Shown here piece by piece: positions 17,832 through 27,228 of a stretch of DNA of 64,000 nt (position 1 is its first letter; the number at the start of each line of letters is the position of its first letter). The notes beneath the pieces are model-generated. The model saw only the letters and a program-made list of their open reading frames with translations. It did no database searches and was not told the DNA's origin. Source of the DNA: Thermoanaerobaculia bacterium (GTDB lineage: Bacteria > Acidobacteriota > Thermoanaerobaculia > Multivoradales > J023); contig JAUIJL010000013.1 of assembly GCA_030431255.1 (NCBI GenBank), positions 124,001 through 188,000 of the forward strand. Reading direction: 5' to 3'. The position numbers and the translations under genes are program-made.

Positions 17832-20681
17832 ATGATCGCCTCTCTCCGTTTTGAAAGCTTCCCACGAGCTTCTAAGACCCGCTGGCCCCGCCTCATCAGG
17901 CCTGCTCTGCTCCTTCTGCTCCACCTCATTTTCGCCGTCACTGCCATGGGCTCCACTTGGACCGCCGACGATCTGGTGCGCGCCGAAGGCGTGGGCTCTA
18001 TGGATGTCTCCGACGACGGATCCATGGCGGTTTGGGTGAAGACCCAGATCGGCGAGCGGAACAAAAAAACCGAGCAGCTGGGGCAGCTGTGGTGGGTTTC
18101 CTTCGAGACGGCAGCGGACGGCGATCCGATTCCGCTCACCCACAGCCAAGAGCGCATCGCTCAGATCGCCCTTTCCCCCGACGCTCGCCACCTGGCTTTC
18201 GTCACCGACCGTCTAATTCCCGGCACCGACGATCAGGCCGGATCTCAGCTGTGGGTCCTGCCCCTGACCGTCGGTGGCGAGGCGCGCCCCCTCACCAAAA
18301 GCCCGCGCGGCGTCAGTGATTTCGCCTGGATTGATTCCCAATCCCTATTGATCGCCCACCAAGACCTACCTTCCCTGCGCGAGCAGAACCTGGAGGAAGC
18401 CGGCGACTCCGCCACCGCGGTGGACGATTGGCGCGACCATCCGTTCGTCCGCTTGTCCACCGTCGACCTGAAGGGCAAGAGCAAGGCTTTGACCTGGGAT
18501 CGGGATTGGATCGCTGAGATGTCCGTCTCACCCGACGGCAAGCTGGCGGTGATCAGCGCATCCCAAAGCACCCGCTACGATTTCGACGCCAAGATTCCGC
18601 CCAAGGTCTTTCTCGTCGACCTCAAGACCGGCCAACGGCGGGAGATCCTCGCCGACTCCGGGCTGCTGCCCCGCTCCTTCGGCTGGGTCCACAGCGGGGG
18701 ACACAGCGGGGGACACAGCGGGGGACAAGGCGTCGAGCAGCCGGGTTTTTACTTCATCGACGACTTCACCCACCATCCCACTTACCGCATGGCGACGGTC
18801 GCCCATCTCTACTTCTACGATCTCACCTCCGGCCAAAGCCGACGCCTGGAGCACGGCTGGTCGCGGGGCATCGGCGCCGACTTCGACGCCGTGCCCGGCG
18901 GAGTCGTGGCCCTGATGGCCGACGGCACCCGCTTCGTGCCGGCACGCATCGAGCACGGCACGGGTCGGTTACGCGAGCTCCAGGGGCCCGAGGGGCATCG
19001 CTACCATGTGGACAGCTGGCGAGCATCCGCCGATGGATCCCGACTGCTCTATCTTCGGTCGACCGCGGACCAGCCACCCCAGCTTTTCACCGCCGAATTG
19101 ACCCCAGAGGGCTGGGCCCAACCGCGACAGCTCGGCACCCTCAATGAGAGCTTTGCCCAAAAACCGAGCGGCAGCTCCGAGGTCGTCCGCTGGACCGGCG
19201 CGCTCGGCGACACCGTCGAAGGCATCTTGCACTACCCCTTCGGTTGGCAGCCCGGACTCAAATACCCCCTGATTCTCGACATCCACGGAGGCCCCACGGG
19301 CGTGGATCGTCATAGTTGGGACGCCACTTGGAGCGGTCCCACGCCCCTCTGGCGCCAACGGGGCGCGTTCGTGCTCAAGGTGAACTACCACGGCTCCACC
19401 AACTACGGTCTGGAGTGGGCGGAGTCGATCCGAGAGCGCTACTACGAGCTGGAGATTCCCGACATCGAGAGCGGTGTCGATATGTTGATCGAAAAGGGCT
19501 TGGTGGACCCCGATCGCTTGGCCACCACGGGTTGGTCGAACGGCGGCATTCTGTCGGCGGGTTTGATCGCGCACACGGATCGCTACAAAGCGGCCATTGT
19601 CGGTGCCGCGGACGTGGAGTGGATCAGCGATTGGGGCAACGTCGATTTCGGCGCCGCCTTCGACAACTACTACCTCGGGGGACCGCCCTGGGAACGGCTC
19701 GACCACTACATCGAAAAATCACCCTTCTTTCAGGTCGAAAAGATCACCACCCCCACCCTGCTCCACACCGGCACCGAAGACCGAAACGTACCGCCACACC
19801 AAAGCTGGTCCATGTTTCGCGCGCTTCAATTCATCGAAAAAGCGGACACTCGCCTGGTGCTCTACCCCGGCGAGCCCCACAGTTTGAAGAAAATCGCCCA
19901 CCGAAAACGAAAAATCGAGGAGGATCTGGCCTGGATCGATCGTTACCTCTTCGACCTGCCCACGGATCTGGCGGCCGCCCACGGCTCCGTCGAGCATCTG
20001 CCGATGTCGTCCATTGTTCCCCGGGGCTCGCGGTTGGCGGCAGCCTTGGCCCTGACGGACGCGATCAAAGACTCGGAAGGCGGCTGGGGCCGGCGGGTGA
20101 AGGGGCATCTGGTGCCGGAAATGGTGCGATTCGGCCCCAGCTCCATCGGGCGATTCGAGGTCACCGTCGAGCAATGGCGGAGCTTCGAGCGGGACGCCAT
20201 GCCCGGGCTCGACGGCGGCTTACCGGCGACTGGATTGAGCTTCGACCAAGCCAAGGCCTACGTCGATTGGTTGTCCGAGATCACCGACGAGAGCTATCGA
20301 CTGCCGACGGTCGAGGAGGCCGGCCAGTGGGGCTCCGCCTCCGCCGAAGAGACCTCGGATCCCGCCGTCACCCTCGAATATTGGCTGGGGAACGCGGCGA
20401 GCTTCGACGATCGCCGAGCGCTTCTCCACGCCATAGAAGCCGCCGGAAGCTCGCTGCTGGTGCCCGTGGACCGCACCGCCGGACGGTCCGACCGGTCCCA
20501 CGGCACCTACGTCTTCGGCCTGGCAGGCAACGCGGCCGAATGGGCACGGACCGAAGAAGGGACCGGCAAAGCCGTCGGCCCCAGCTCCGACCGCAACAGC
20601 ACGTCGACCCTAGAGCCGGATTCCGCCTACGTCGGGCTGAGAGTGGTGCTCGACCACCCGACCGTCGGCTCTGAGCCGTGA
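17832..20681 (+). CDS. S9 family peptidase fused to an FGE-sulfatase-like domain
   Basis: A protein of 949 aa from the ATG at 17832, chosen for its AAAAGGA Shine-Dalgarno and the signal peptide that follows (LIRPALLLLLHLIFAVTAMG). Residues ~40-440 form a beta-propeller typical of acylaminoacyl/prolyl oligopeptidases (WTADDLVRAEGVGSMDVSDD onward). The alpha/beta hydrolase domain has the serine in TGWSNGGILSAG, the aspartate in GTEDRNVPPH and the histidine in PGEPHSLKK, so a full triad is present. The last ~210 residues are extra: VRFGPSSIGRFEVTVEQW, LSFDQAKAYVDW, YRLPTVEEAGQWG and GLAGNAAEWA match the formylglycine-generating-enzyme fold, but this region has no cysteine, so it cannot be a copper-dependent FGE. 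It probably acts as a binding domain. The gene is first in a coupled six-gene operon and likely works in the periplasm or at the surface. Confidence 0.9.
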   Translation: MIASLRFESFPRASKTRWPRLIRPALLLLLHLIFAVTAMGSTWTADDLVRAEGVGSMDVSDDGSMAVWVKTQIGERNKKTEQLGQLWWVSFETAADGDPIPLTHSQERIAQIALSPDARHLAFVTDRLIPGTDDQAGSQLWVLPLTVGGEARPLTKSPRGVSDFAWIDSQSLLIAHQDLPSLREQNLEEAGDSATAVDDWRDHPFVRLSTVDLKGKSKALTWDRDWIAEMSVSPDGKLAVISASQSTRYDFDAKIPPKVFLVDLKTGQRREILADSGLLPRSFGWVHSGGHSGGHSGGQGVEQPGFYFIDDFTHHPTYRMATVAHLYFYDLTSGQSRRLEHGWSRGIGADFDAVPGGVVALMADGTRFVPARIEHGTGRLRELQGPEGHRYHVDSWRASADGSRLLYLRSTADQPPQLFTAELTPEGWAQPRQLGTLNESFAQKPSGSSEVVRWTGALGDTVEGILHYPFGWQPGLKYPLILDIHGGPTGVDRHSWDATWSGPTPLWRQRGAFVLKVNYHGSTNYGLEWAESIRERYYELEIPDIESGVDMLIEKGLVDPDRLATTGWSNGGILSAGLIAHTDRYKAAIVGAADVEWISDWGNVDFGAAFDNYYLGGPPWERLDHYIEKSPFFQVEKITTPTLLHTGTEDRNVPPHQSWSMFRALQFIEKADTRLVLYPGEPHSLKKIAHRKRKIEEDLAWIDRYLFDLPTDLAAAHGSVEHLPMSSIVPRGSRLAAALALTDAIKDSEGGWGRRVKGHLVPEMVRFGPSSIGRFEVTVEQWRSFERDAMPGLDGGLPATGLSFDQAKAYVDWLSEITDESYRLPTVEEAGQWGSASAEETSDPAVTLEYWLGNAASFDDRRALLHAIEAAGSSLLVPVDRTAGRSDRSHGTYVFGLAGNAAEWARTEEGTGKAVGPSSDRNSTSTLEPDSAYVGLRVVLDHPTVGSEP
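18690..18725. repeat. Three perfect 12-bp tandem units in the S9 peptidase gene
   Basis: CACAGCGGGGGA is repeated three times head to tail and encodes HSGG-type tetrapeptides within the propeller domain. It is in frame and its length is a multiple of 3, so it behaves as a small coding minisatellite, probably in a surface loop. Confidence 0.85.
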
Positions 20682-20947
20682 GCGAAGCGTCGGACCACCG
20701 CCCGTTCAAGAAAGAAGTGATCCGTGCCCTGCTCGACCACGGCATTCGGCCCGTGGCCGGCTCGAATCCGGTCCAAATCCGATCCCATTTGAACGATCTC
20801 TACACCTTTCAGCTGAGGGATCTGAAGCTCATGCGTCGAGAAGCGGAACGTATCCTCGGCCCCCAACCTTTGGAGGACTACCGCCGGCGCGTCCAGGCGC
20901 TTCAGGATCGGTACCGCCTGCTCTCCCTACCCGCGGACCGCTGGTAA
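20678..20947 (+). CDS. Small conserved-looking protein, 89 aa, unknown function
   Basis: I do not recognise a named family. The GTG start overlaps the stop of the peptidase gene as GTGA, so translation is coupled. The protein is charged and helical (KKEVIRALLDHGIRP, QIRSHLNDLYTFQLRDLKLM, EDYRRRVQALQDRYRLLSLP), ends in LPADRW, and lacks a signal peptide or cysteines. The block LNDLY...RDLKLMRREAERI...YRRRVQALQDRYRLLSLP has the look of a conserved small helical domain. It lies between an exported peptidase and an exported CRTAC1 protein yet appears cytoplasmic, so it may be a regulator or assembly factor for the operon (inference). Confidence 0.8.
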   Translation: MSEASDHRPFKKEVIRALLDHGIRPVAGSNPVQIRSHLNDLYTFQLRDLKLMRREAERILGPQPLEDYRRRVQALQDRYRLLSLPADRW

Positions 20948-20957
20948 CATCCCGCCG

Positions 20958-22874
20958 ATGGTCGACCTGTCACCCCATCCACCGACGACTAGATTGCCCG
21001 CCACAGCTTTCACCGTGCTGTGGCTCAGCTCGACGCTGTTCTTGTGGTCGTGCTCGGCCTTGTCGTGGATCGGAGCGTCGACGGTCGCCGCGCAGCCGGT
21101 GGATGCGGCCCCGCCGACGGACCTGTGGCGCGACGTCACCGGCACCGTCGGCGCCGAGTTCGAGCATTGGAACGGCGCCACCGGCGAGTGGTATTTCCCC
21201 GAGATCAACGGCGCCGGCGTCGCTCTCTTCGACTTCGACAACGACGGCGACCTGGATATCTATTGGCTTCAGGGCTCCAGGCTCGGAGGCTCCGGCGACG
21301 AAGACGCACCCCTGGATCGCCTGTGGCGAAATGATCTGCGCGCGGGCAAGCTGAGCTTTTCCGACGTCACCGAATCTTCCGGCATCCGCGCGTCGGGATA
21401 CGGCATGGCCGTAGCGGCCGCCGACTTCGACAACGACGGTTGGGTGGATCTCTACGTGGCCAACTACGGCTCCAATCAGCTGTGGCGCAATCAAGGTCTC
21501 AGTGCCGACGGATCCGTCCGTTTCGAAGACGTCACCCAAGCCTGGCGGGCCGGAGATCGACGCTGGACCTCAGCCCTCGCCGTGTTGGACTTCGACCGCG
21601 ACGGCTTTCTCGACCTCTATGTGGGCAACTACCTGCGATTCGAAATCGCCACTCACAAGGCTTGCACGATCACATCCGGCCAGCGGGACTATTGCCATCC
21701 CTCCAACTACCCATCTGAGGACGACCTGCTCTTTCGCAACACCTTGGGCCAAGGGCAAGCGGGATTTGTCGACGTCAGCCGCCGGGCCTTCGGACGGGTC
21801 GCGCCCACCCCGACCCTGGGTCTAGCGGTGCTGGACGCCGACGATGATGGTTTGTTGGATATTTACGTCGCCAACGACGATCAGCCGAATCGGCTGTGGC
21901 GCAATACCGGTCGTTGCAGCCCGACCTGCCTAGGCTCCGAGCAACCGCCGATTTTCGAGGACGACGCCCTGCTCACGGGCACCGCGGTCAACGGCCGGGG
22001 ACAACCCGAGGCGTCGATGGGCGTCGCCCCCGGCGATATCGACAACGACGGCGACACCGACCTCTTCATCAGCCATCTCGACCGCCAAACCAACACCCTC
22101 TACGTCAATGAAGGCGGTGCGTTCCGCGACGAGACCCGCCCCCGCGGCTTGGCCGCCCCGAGCCTGCCGTTCACGGGATTCGGCACCGCCTGGGTCGACG
22201 GCGATCTCGATGGTGACCTCGATCTGGTGGTGGTCAACGGCGCCGTGCAAGTCTTGGACGAGCTGCGTCGGCGGAACGATCCCCATCCGTTTCATCAGAA
22301 GAATCAATATTTCGAGAACCTCGGCGGCGGCAACTTTCAGCAAGCCGACGAGCGGGCCGGAGCGGCCTTCAACCTTTCCGAGGTCAGCCGCGGCTTGGCG
22401 GTCGGGGATCTCGACAACGACGGCGATCCCGACCTGGTGATCAGCCAGAACAACGGTCCCGGTCGAATCTTGATCCACCAAGCCCGAGAGCCCAACCAAA
22501 AAAGCGGCCCAGCTTGGCTCGGCCTGCGGCTGGTCGCCGGCGATCCGCCCCGGGATCAATTGGGGGCGCGGGTCGGTTTGGTTTACCATCGGCCGAGCCG
22601 AGATCGATCCGGAGCCGCCCACGCGTCCTCTTGGCGCCGGGTGGGTGTGGATGGCAGCTATGCTTCGTCGAGCGACCCCAGGGCGTTATTTGCCCTCGGC
22701 TCGGCGAAGTCCGTCGAAGAAGTGCGCGTCACCTGGCCCGATGGCCGCCGGGAAGTCTTTGCCCCGCCCAAGCTCAACCAATACACCACCCTCGTCCAGG
22801 GAACCGGCCCAAAGAGCTCTCCGAGATCTCCCAAAAGCTCATCTCCCCAAGATCAACCTCCGAGGAATCGTTGA
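20958..22874 (+). CDS. CRTAC1 family protein (FG-GAP/VCBS repeats, ASPIC/UnbV), copy 1
   Basis: An exported 638-aa protein built of FG-GAP/VCBS repeats with calcium-binding-type DxDxDG loops (DFDNDGDLDIYW, DFDNDGWVDLYVANYG, DFDRDGFLDLYVGNYL, DIDNDGDTDLFISH, DLDNDGDPDLVIS). It ends in an ASPIC/UnbV region (VRVTWPDGRREVF). A hydrophobic N-terminal segment (FTVLWLSSTLFLWSCSALSW) serves as signal sequence. A cysteine pair in ACTITSGQRDYCHPSNYPSE marks the CRTAC1 subtype. The role is thought to be extracellular or periplasmic ligand binding; no enzymatic activity is known for the family. The ATG at 20958 lies 10 bases after the previous stop, without a good Shine-Dalgarno. The stop overlaps the next gene as TGATG. 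Confidence 0.92.
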   Translation: MVDLSPHPPTTRLPATAFTVLWLSSTLFLWSCSALSWIGASTVAAQPVDAAPPTDLWRDVTGTVGAEFEHWNGATGEWYFPEINGAGVALFDFDNDGDLDIYWLQGSRLGGSGDEDAPLDRLWRNDLRAGKLSFSDVTESSGIRASGYGMAVAAADFDNDGWVDLYVANYGSNQLWRNQGLSADGSVRFEDVTQAWRAGDRRWTSALAVLDFDRDGFLDLYVGNYLRFEIATHKACTITSGQRDYCHPSNYPSEDDLLFRNTLGQGQAGFVDVSRRAFGRVAPTPTLGLAVLDADDDGLLDIYVANDDQPNRLWRNTGRCSPTCLGSEQPPIFEDDALLTGTAVNGRGQPEASMGVAPGDIDNDGDTDLFISHLDRQTNTLYVNEGGAFRDETRPRGLAAPSLPFTGFGTAWVDGDLDGDLDLVVVNGAVQVLDELRRRNDPHPFHQKNQYFENLGGGNFQQADERAGAAFNLSEVSRGLAVGDLDNDGDPDLVISQNNGPGRILIHQAREPNQKSGPAWLGLRLVAGDPPRDQLGARVGLVYHRPSRDRSGAAHASSWRRVGVDGSYASSSDPRALFALGSAKSVEEVRVTWPDGRREVFAPPKLNQYTTLVQGTGPKSSPRSPKSSSPQDQPPRNR

Positions 22875-25339
22875 TGTCCCCCAAATCTCTTATCGCTTTC
22901 AGCTTCCGCTCCGGGGTCGGGACCCTTTCGATCCTCGCCTCCCTCGCGGTGCTCGGAATCTCTTTGCCGTCTGCGCCGGCCGCCGCCCAGACTGCGGCTC
23001 AGCTCGCTGCCATCCCGAGCCCGTCCCTGAGCGGCACGACGCCCGAGGTGCGTCAGAGCCTGCGAACCGCCCAAGAGCGAGTGGAGTCCTCTAAAGGCCA
23101 AGGAGGCATGGAGCTGTCCAACGCTTTCGGTGAGCTGGGCATGCTCTACCTCCATTTCGGTTTCGTCGATGCCGCCGCGCCCGCGTTCACCAACGCCGCC
23201 CGGTTGGAGGCACAGGCCGCCGCCGACGGCTCCACGGCCCAAGGACCCTGGACTTATTACTTGGCCGTCGCCCAACAGGAGCAAGGCAACTTGAGGGCCG
23301 CGGCGAGCAGCTTGCGAGCGGTGCTCGCCCAGCGAGAAGGCAACCTGCCGGCCGTTCTCCGGTTGGCCGGGGTGCTGGCCGAGCTCGGCGAGACCCAAGA
23401 GGCCCGTTTCCTCTACGAGGCGGGATTGCAGTCGCCCCTAGGCAAAGCCGCCGGCCACGCCGGCCTGGGTCAGCTGGATCTCGACGAGCGCAAACCCGAG
23501 GAAGCGATCGGGCATTTCGAGGCCGCCCTCGAGGCCCAGCCCGAAGCCACCGCCCTGCGGTATCGCCTAGGCATGGCTCTCCGGGATGTCGGCGACATGG
23601 ATCGGGCCCGGGAGCTGCTGAAAGAGCCCGGGGGACAGGAGGTTCAATTCCCCGATCCGCTGATGATCCAGCTGCGCCTACAAATGGAGGGAACCGGTCA
23701 TCAGGCGGTGGCCGGCGGCATTGCCGCCCAACAGGGAGATCTGGCCAAAGCCATCCGCTCCTACCGCGACGCGGTGACGTCCCAACCGGACGATCTCCAA
23801 AGCCGTCGTTCCTTGGCCAAGGCCCTGACGCAAAGCGGTGACCTCGACGGCGCTGAAAAGGAATTTCGAGAGATCATCAAACGGGATCCCTCCAACGCCT
23901 CGGCCTACCTAGAGCTCGGCTCCCTGGCGATTTCCAAATCCGGCGATCCCCAAGCCGCTCTTCCCCACTTGCAGAAAGCCGTGGATCTGGCGCCAGAGTT
24001 CCGCGAGGCACGGGCTCGCCTCGCCCGGGTTTTGGCCACCACCGGACGGCTAGAAGACTCCATTCCCCACCTGCGAAAAGTCGTCGAGCTGGACCCACGC
24101 GACGCCGACGGTCGTCTGCGTTTGGCGCGGGCACTGATGGAGACCCGACGCACCGACGAAGCCACCAAAGAGGTGGCGGCCCTCTTGGCTCAGCAGCCCG
24201 ACAATCTGGACGGCATCCTGCTGAGCGGCCGAATCCACGCCGTCAACGGCAATCCGGAAGCGGCCGAGCGAGAATTCTCCCGGGTCAAGGATTTGAGCTC
24301 GGCCACCCGCGATCAACGGGCCCGTGCCACCCTCAACATGGCGCTGTTGCGCCAAGCCCAGGGCCGCATTCAAGAGTCCATCGACTTCTACGGCGAAACC
24401 CTCAAGATCTCGCCGGATCAACCCCAAGCCCTCTTCAACCTGGCGGTGATTCTGGCCAGCAATCAGCGCCTCAAGGGTGCCGCCGAGCTCTACCAACGGC
24501 TGCTGCGGCTCGACCCCTCCCGCACCGACGTGCGCTACCGATTGGCGGTCACTGAGATGGGCCGCGGCGAGCTGAAGGCCGCGTCCGAGCATTTCGAGAT
24601 CTTGGTGCGGGACCGCCCCCTGGCGATCGAGCTGGTGACCTCCAGCTCCCTGCTGCTCGCCGAGCTGGGACGGGGCGACGAAGCCGCGGATCGGCTGTTG
24701 GCGGCCATTTCCAAAACCCGCGACAAAGCGCCGAAAGCCCGGCTGAAGAGCACCCTCGGCGCGGTGGAGATCAAGAACGGCCATCTCGAACGCGGCCTCG
24801 GCCACCTCCGCGACGCCGTCGACCTGGCGCCCAAGGTCCCCGAGGTCCGCAAGCGCTATGCCGAGGCCCTGGCCGGCGAAAAGCGCTACGCCCAAGCCGT
24901 GGACGAATACGTGGCCTACGGCGCCTTGGCACCCGGCGACGATCAGGCGACCTTTGCCCACGCCACTTGCCTGATCATCTTGGACCGCTGGCAAGAGACC
25001 GTCGACCTGCTCAGCGACGCCACCCGCAGCTCGTCGGATTTGGCCCTCACCCATTTGCTGGCCCGACTTCTCGCCTCGGCCCCCGAGCCCGCCGTGCGCA
25101 ACGGCGAGCGAGCGGCTCAAATTGCCCAAGCGGTCTTCGAAGCGGCGCGCAATCCCGCCCACGGCGAAACCCTGGCCATGGCCATGGCCGCCTCGGGTCG
25201 GTGGCAAGAAGCCCTGACCCTGCAAAAACGGCTGCTGAAGGAAGCCCAGGACGCGAGCTTCGACGCCGACTTCATCGCCCGGGTCCAACGCAATCTGGCC
25301 CGCTACGAGCAACAACAAATCGGGCAATCGGATTGGTGA
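22874..25339 (+). CDS. Secreted TPR protein, copy 1
   Basis: A protein of 821 aa from the ATG at 22874, which overlaps the CRTAC1 stop as TGATG and has GAGGA 7 bases upstream; the longer frame starting at 22514 is out-of-frame shadow. A signal peptide (LSILASLAVLGISLPSAP, cleavage near AAAQ) precedes some 15-18 TPR-type helix pairs, for example YLELGSLAISKSGDPQAALP, AELYQRLLRLDPSRTDVRYR and YVAYGALAPGDDQATFAH. TPR solenoids bind peptides or proteins. It is sandwiched between two CRTAC1 genes and paired with one of them, so a complex between the secreted TPR scaffold and the CRTAC1 propeller is the simplest hypothesis. The tail (LARYEQQQIGQSDW) resembles that of the second copy at its helical end. 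Confidence 0.9.
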   Translation: MSPKSLIAFSFRSGVGTLSILASLAVLGISLPSAPAAAQTAAQLAAIPSPSLSGTTPEVRQSLRTAQERVESSKGQGGMELSNAFGELGMLYLHFGFVDAAAPAFTNAARLEAQAAADGSTAQGPWTYYLAVAQQEQGNLRAAASSLRAVLAQREGNLPAVLRLAGVLAELGETQEARFLYEAGLQSPLGKAAGHAGLGQLDLDERKPEEAIGHFEAALEAQPEATALRYRLGMALRDVGDMDRARELLKEPGGQEVQFPDPLMIQLRLQMEGTGHQAVAGGIAAQQGDLAKAIRSYRDAVTSQPDDLQSRRSLAKALTQSGDLDGAEKEFREIIKRDPSNASAYLELGSLAISKSGDPQAALPHLQKAVDLAPEFREARARLARVLATTGRLEDSIPHLRKVVELDPRDADGRLRLARALMETRRTDEATKEVAALLAQQPDNLDGILLSGRIHAVNGNPEAAEREFSRVKDLSSATRDQRARATLNMALLRQAQGRIQESIDFYGETLKISPDQPQALFNLAVILASNQRLKGAAELYQRLLRLDPSRTDVRYRLAVTEMGRGELKAASEHFEILVRDRPLAIELVTSSSLLLAELGRGDEAADRLLAAISKTRDKAPKARLKSTLGAVEIKNGHLERGLGHLRDAVDLAPKVPEVRKRYAEALAGEKRYAQAVDEYVAYGALAPGDDQATFAHATCLIILDRWQETVDLLSDATRSSSDLALTHLLARLLASAPEPAVRNGERAAQIAQAVFEAARNPAHGETLAMAMAASGRWQEALTLQKRLLKEAQDASFDADFIARVQRNLARYEQQQIGQSDW

Positions 25340-27225
25340 TGTATTCCCTGGAATCCGGTGCCGGGCATGTCGCAGATGTTTTGCGCTCCAGCGCCGTGCT
25401 CATCGTCGGAGCGCTGCTTCTGGCCGGATCCGTCGACGCCCAAGCACCGTCCGCACAAAAGCCATCCAAGAGCGCGGATCAGCCGATCTTCGTCGAGGTC
25501 ACCAAAGAAGTCGGGGTCGAATTCGTGCATTGGAACGGCATGACCGGTGAGCTCTATTTCAGCGAAACTCCCGGCGGGGGCGGCGCGCTTTTCGACATGG
25601 ACAACGACGGCGACCTCGACCTCTACCTGGTCCAAGGTCGGCTGCTGAATCCCAAGAAAACCGAGGCCGACGCGGCCACTCCGCCCCCTGGTCCCCTGCC
25701 CTTGCGCGACCGCCTGCTGCGCAACGAGCTGATCTCTCGGGACGGCCAGGACGGCACCTTGCGATTCGTCGACGTCACCGAAAGCTCCGGCCTCGACAGC
25801 CGGGGATACGGCATGGGAGTCACCGCCGGCGACTACGACAACGATGGCTGGACCGACCTCTACGTCACCAACTTCGGTGCCAACGTGTTGTGGCGCAATC
25901 GCGGCGCCGACGCCCGGGGTCGAGTGACCTTCGAGGACACCACCGCCGAGACCGGCGTCGGTGACGACTCGTGGAGCGTGCCGGCCCTTTTCGTCGATCT
26001 CGACGCCGACGGCTGGTTGGACCTCTACGTGGGTAACTACCTCGATTTCACCATCGCCAACCACAAACCCTGCTTCGGCAAAAGCGGCGAGCAGGACTAC
26101 TGCGGCCCGAGCGCCTATCCTCCGGTACCGGATCGACTTTTCCGCAACTTGGGTGGTCAAAAAGGAGCTGTCCGCTTCGAGGACATCGGAGCCGGCAGCG
26201 GCCTGAGCCGCGGTCGAGGAGGCGCTCTCGGGGTGGTGTCCGGCGATTTCGACGGTGACGGAGGGCTCGACTTATATGTGGCCAACGATCAGATGGCCAA
26301 TCATCTGTGGTCCGTCACCAGCCGAAAGCCCCTGAAAGTCGAGGATCTCGCCCTGCTTTCCGGCTGCGCCGTCAACGGCGACGGGCTGGCCGAGGCATCC
26401 ATGGGGGTCGATGCCGGGGATGTGGACAACGACGGCGACGATGATCTCTTCATGGCCCATCTGACCCAGGAAACCAACACCCTCTACCTCAACGACGGCA
26501 CGGGTTTCTTCGAGGATCAAAGCGCTGGTGCCGGCCTCGCCCTGCCGAGCTTCCCGTTCACCGGTTTCGGCACCCGCCTGGTGGACTTCGACAACGACGG
26601 TCTGCTCGACGTGGTGGTGGTCAACGGCGCGATCAAGACCTTGGAAGATCTGGCCCGAAAACGGGATCCCTTCCCGCTCCACCAACCGGATCAAATCTTC
26701 CGCAACACCGGCGGCGGTCGATTCGAGGAGGTCACCGAGCAAGCAGGGGATGCGTTTCGCGTCTCCCTGGTCAGCCGCGGCCTGGCTTCCGGCGACCTCG
26801 ACAACGACGGCGACAGCGATCTGGTGATCTTCAACAACCATGGCCCCGCCCGCGTGCTGCGCAACGAGGTGGGCACCCAGGCTTCGTGGATCGGTCTCGA
26901 CGTACGAGCCGCGAAATTCGATCGCCCGGCCATCGGCTCCCGGGTGACGATTTTGGTCGACGGCCGGGAGGTCGCCCACCGCCAAGTGGGAGTGCAGGGA
27001 AGCTACGCCTCGGCCAACGACCCACGGGTCCTGGTGGGATTGGGCCGGAAGGCCGTGGACAAAGTGGATGTCCGGATCCGTTGGTGGGGCGACGTGGGTG
27101 GCCCTTCCGAGGAGATTTGGCAGGGGCTGGCCGCCGGCAATTACCATCGATTGGTGGCCGGTGAAGGCACGAAACCGGCGGGTACCCAGAAACCGGCCGG
27201 ATCGACCCGAGATCCCGGTTCCTGA
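25339..27225 (+). CDS. CRTAC1 family protein (FG-GAP/VCBS repeats, ASPIC/UnbV), copy 2
   Basis: A protein of 628 aa from the ATG at 25339, again a TGATG overlap with the gene before it (a GTG one codon earlier is also possible). The longer frame from 24967 is shadow. A signal segment (SSAVLIVGALLLAGSVDAQA) is followed by the same FG-GAP arrangement as copy 1: FVHWNGMTGELYFSE, DMDNDGDLDLYLVQG, DYDNDGWTDLYVTNFG, DLDADGWLDLYVGNYLD, DVDNDGDDDLFMAHL, DLDNDGDSDLVIF. The cysteine pair is present in KPCFGKSGEQDYCGPSAYP. The matching order of motifs shows it is a paralogue of the 20958-22874 protein. Extracellular or periplasmic location is likely and the ligand is unknown. Confidence 0.92.
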   Translation: MYSLESGAGHVADVLRSSAVLIVGALLLAGSVDAQAPSAQKPSKSADQPIFVEVTKEVGVEFVHWNGMTGELYFSETPGGGGALFDMDNDGDLDLYLVQGRLLNPKKTEADAATPPPGPLPLRDRLLRNELISRDGQDGTLRFVDVTESSGLDSRGYGMGVTAGDYDNDGWTDLYVTNFGANVLWRNRGADARGRVTFEDTTAETGVGDDSWSVPALFVDLDADGWLDLYVGNYLDFTIANHKPCFGKSGEQDYCGPSAYPPVPDRLFRNLGGQKGAVRFEDIGAGSGLSRGRGGALGVVSGDFDGDGGLDLYVANDQMANHLWSVTSRKPLKVEDLALLSGCAVNGDGLAEASMGVDAGDVDNDGDDDLFMAHLTQETNTLYLNDGTGFFEDQSAGAGLALPSFPFTGFGTRLVDFDNDGLLDVVVVNGAIKTLEDLARKRDPFPLHQPDQIFRNTGGGRFEEVTEQAGDAFRVSLVSRGLASGDLDNDGDSDLVIFNNHGPARVLRNEVGTQASWIGLDVRAAKFDRPAIGSRVTILVDGREVAHRQVGVQGSYASANDPRVLVGLGRKAVDKVDVRIRWWGDVGGPSEEIWQGLAAGNYHRLVAGEGTKPAGTQKPAGSTRDPGS

Positions 27226-27228
27226 GCC

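Noticed and set aside
18690-18725. Regulatory repeat upstream of a gene
   Set aside because: The 12-mers lie inside the peptidase coding sequence and keep the frame, so they are a coding minisatellite.
22514-22873. Upstream part of the first TPR reading frame
   Set aside because: It is out of frame within the CRTAC1 gene; a signal peptide starts at the ATG at 22874 with GAGGA upstream.
24967-25338. Upstream part of the second CRTAC1 reading frame
   Set aside because: It is shadow of the first TPR gene; the signal peptide and TGATG junction place the start at 25339.
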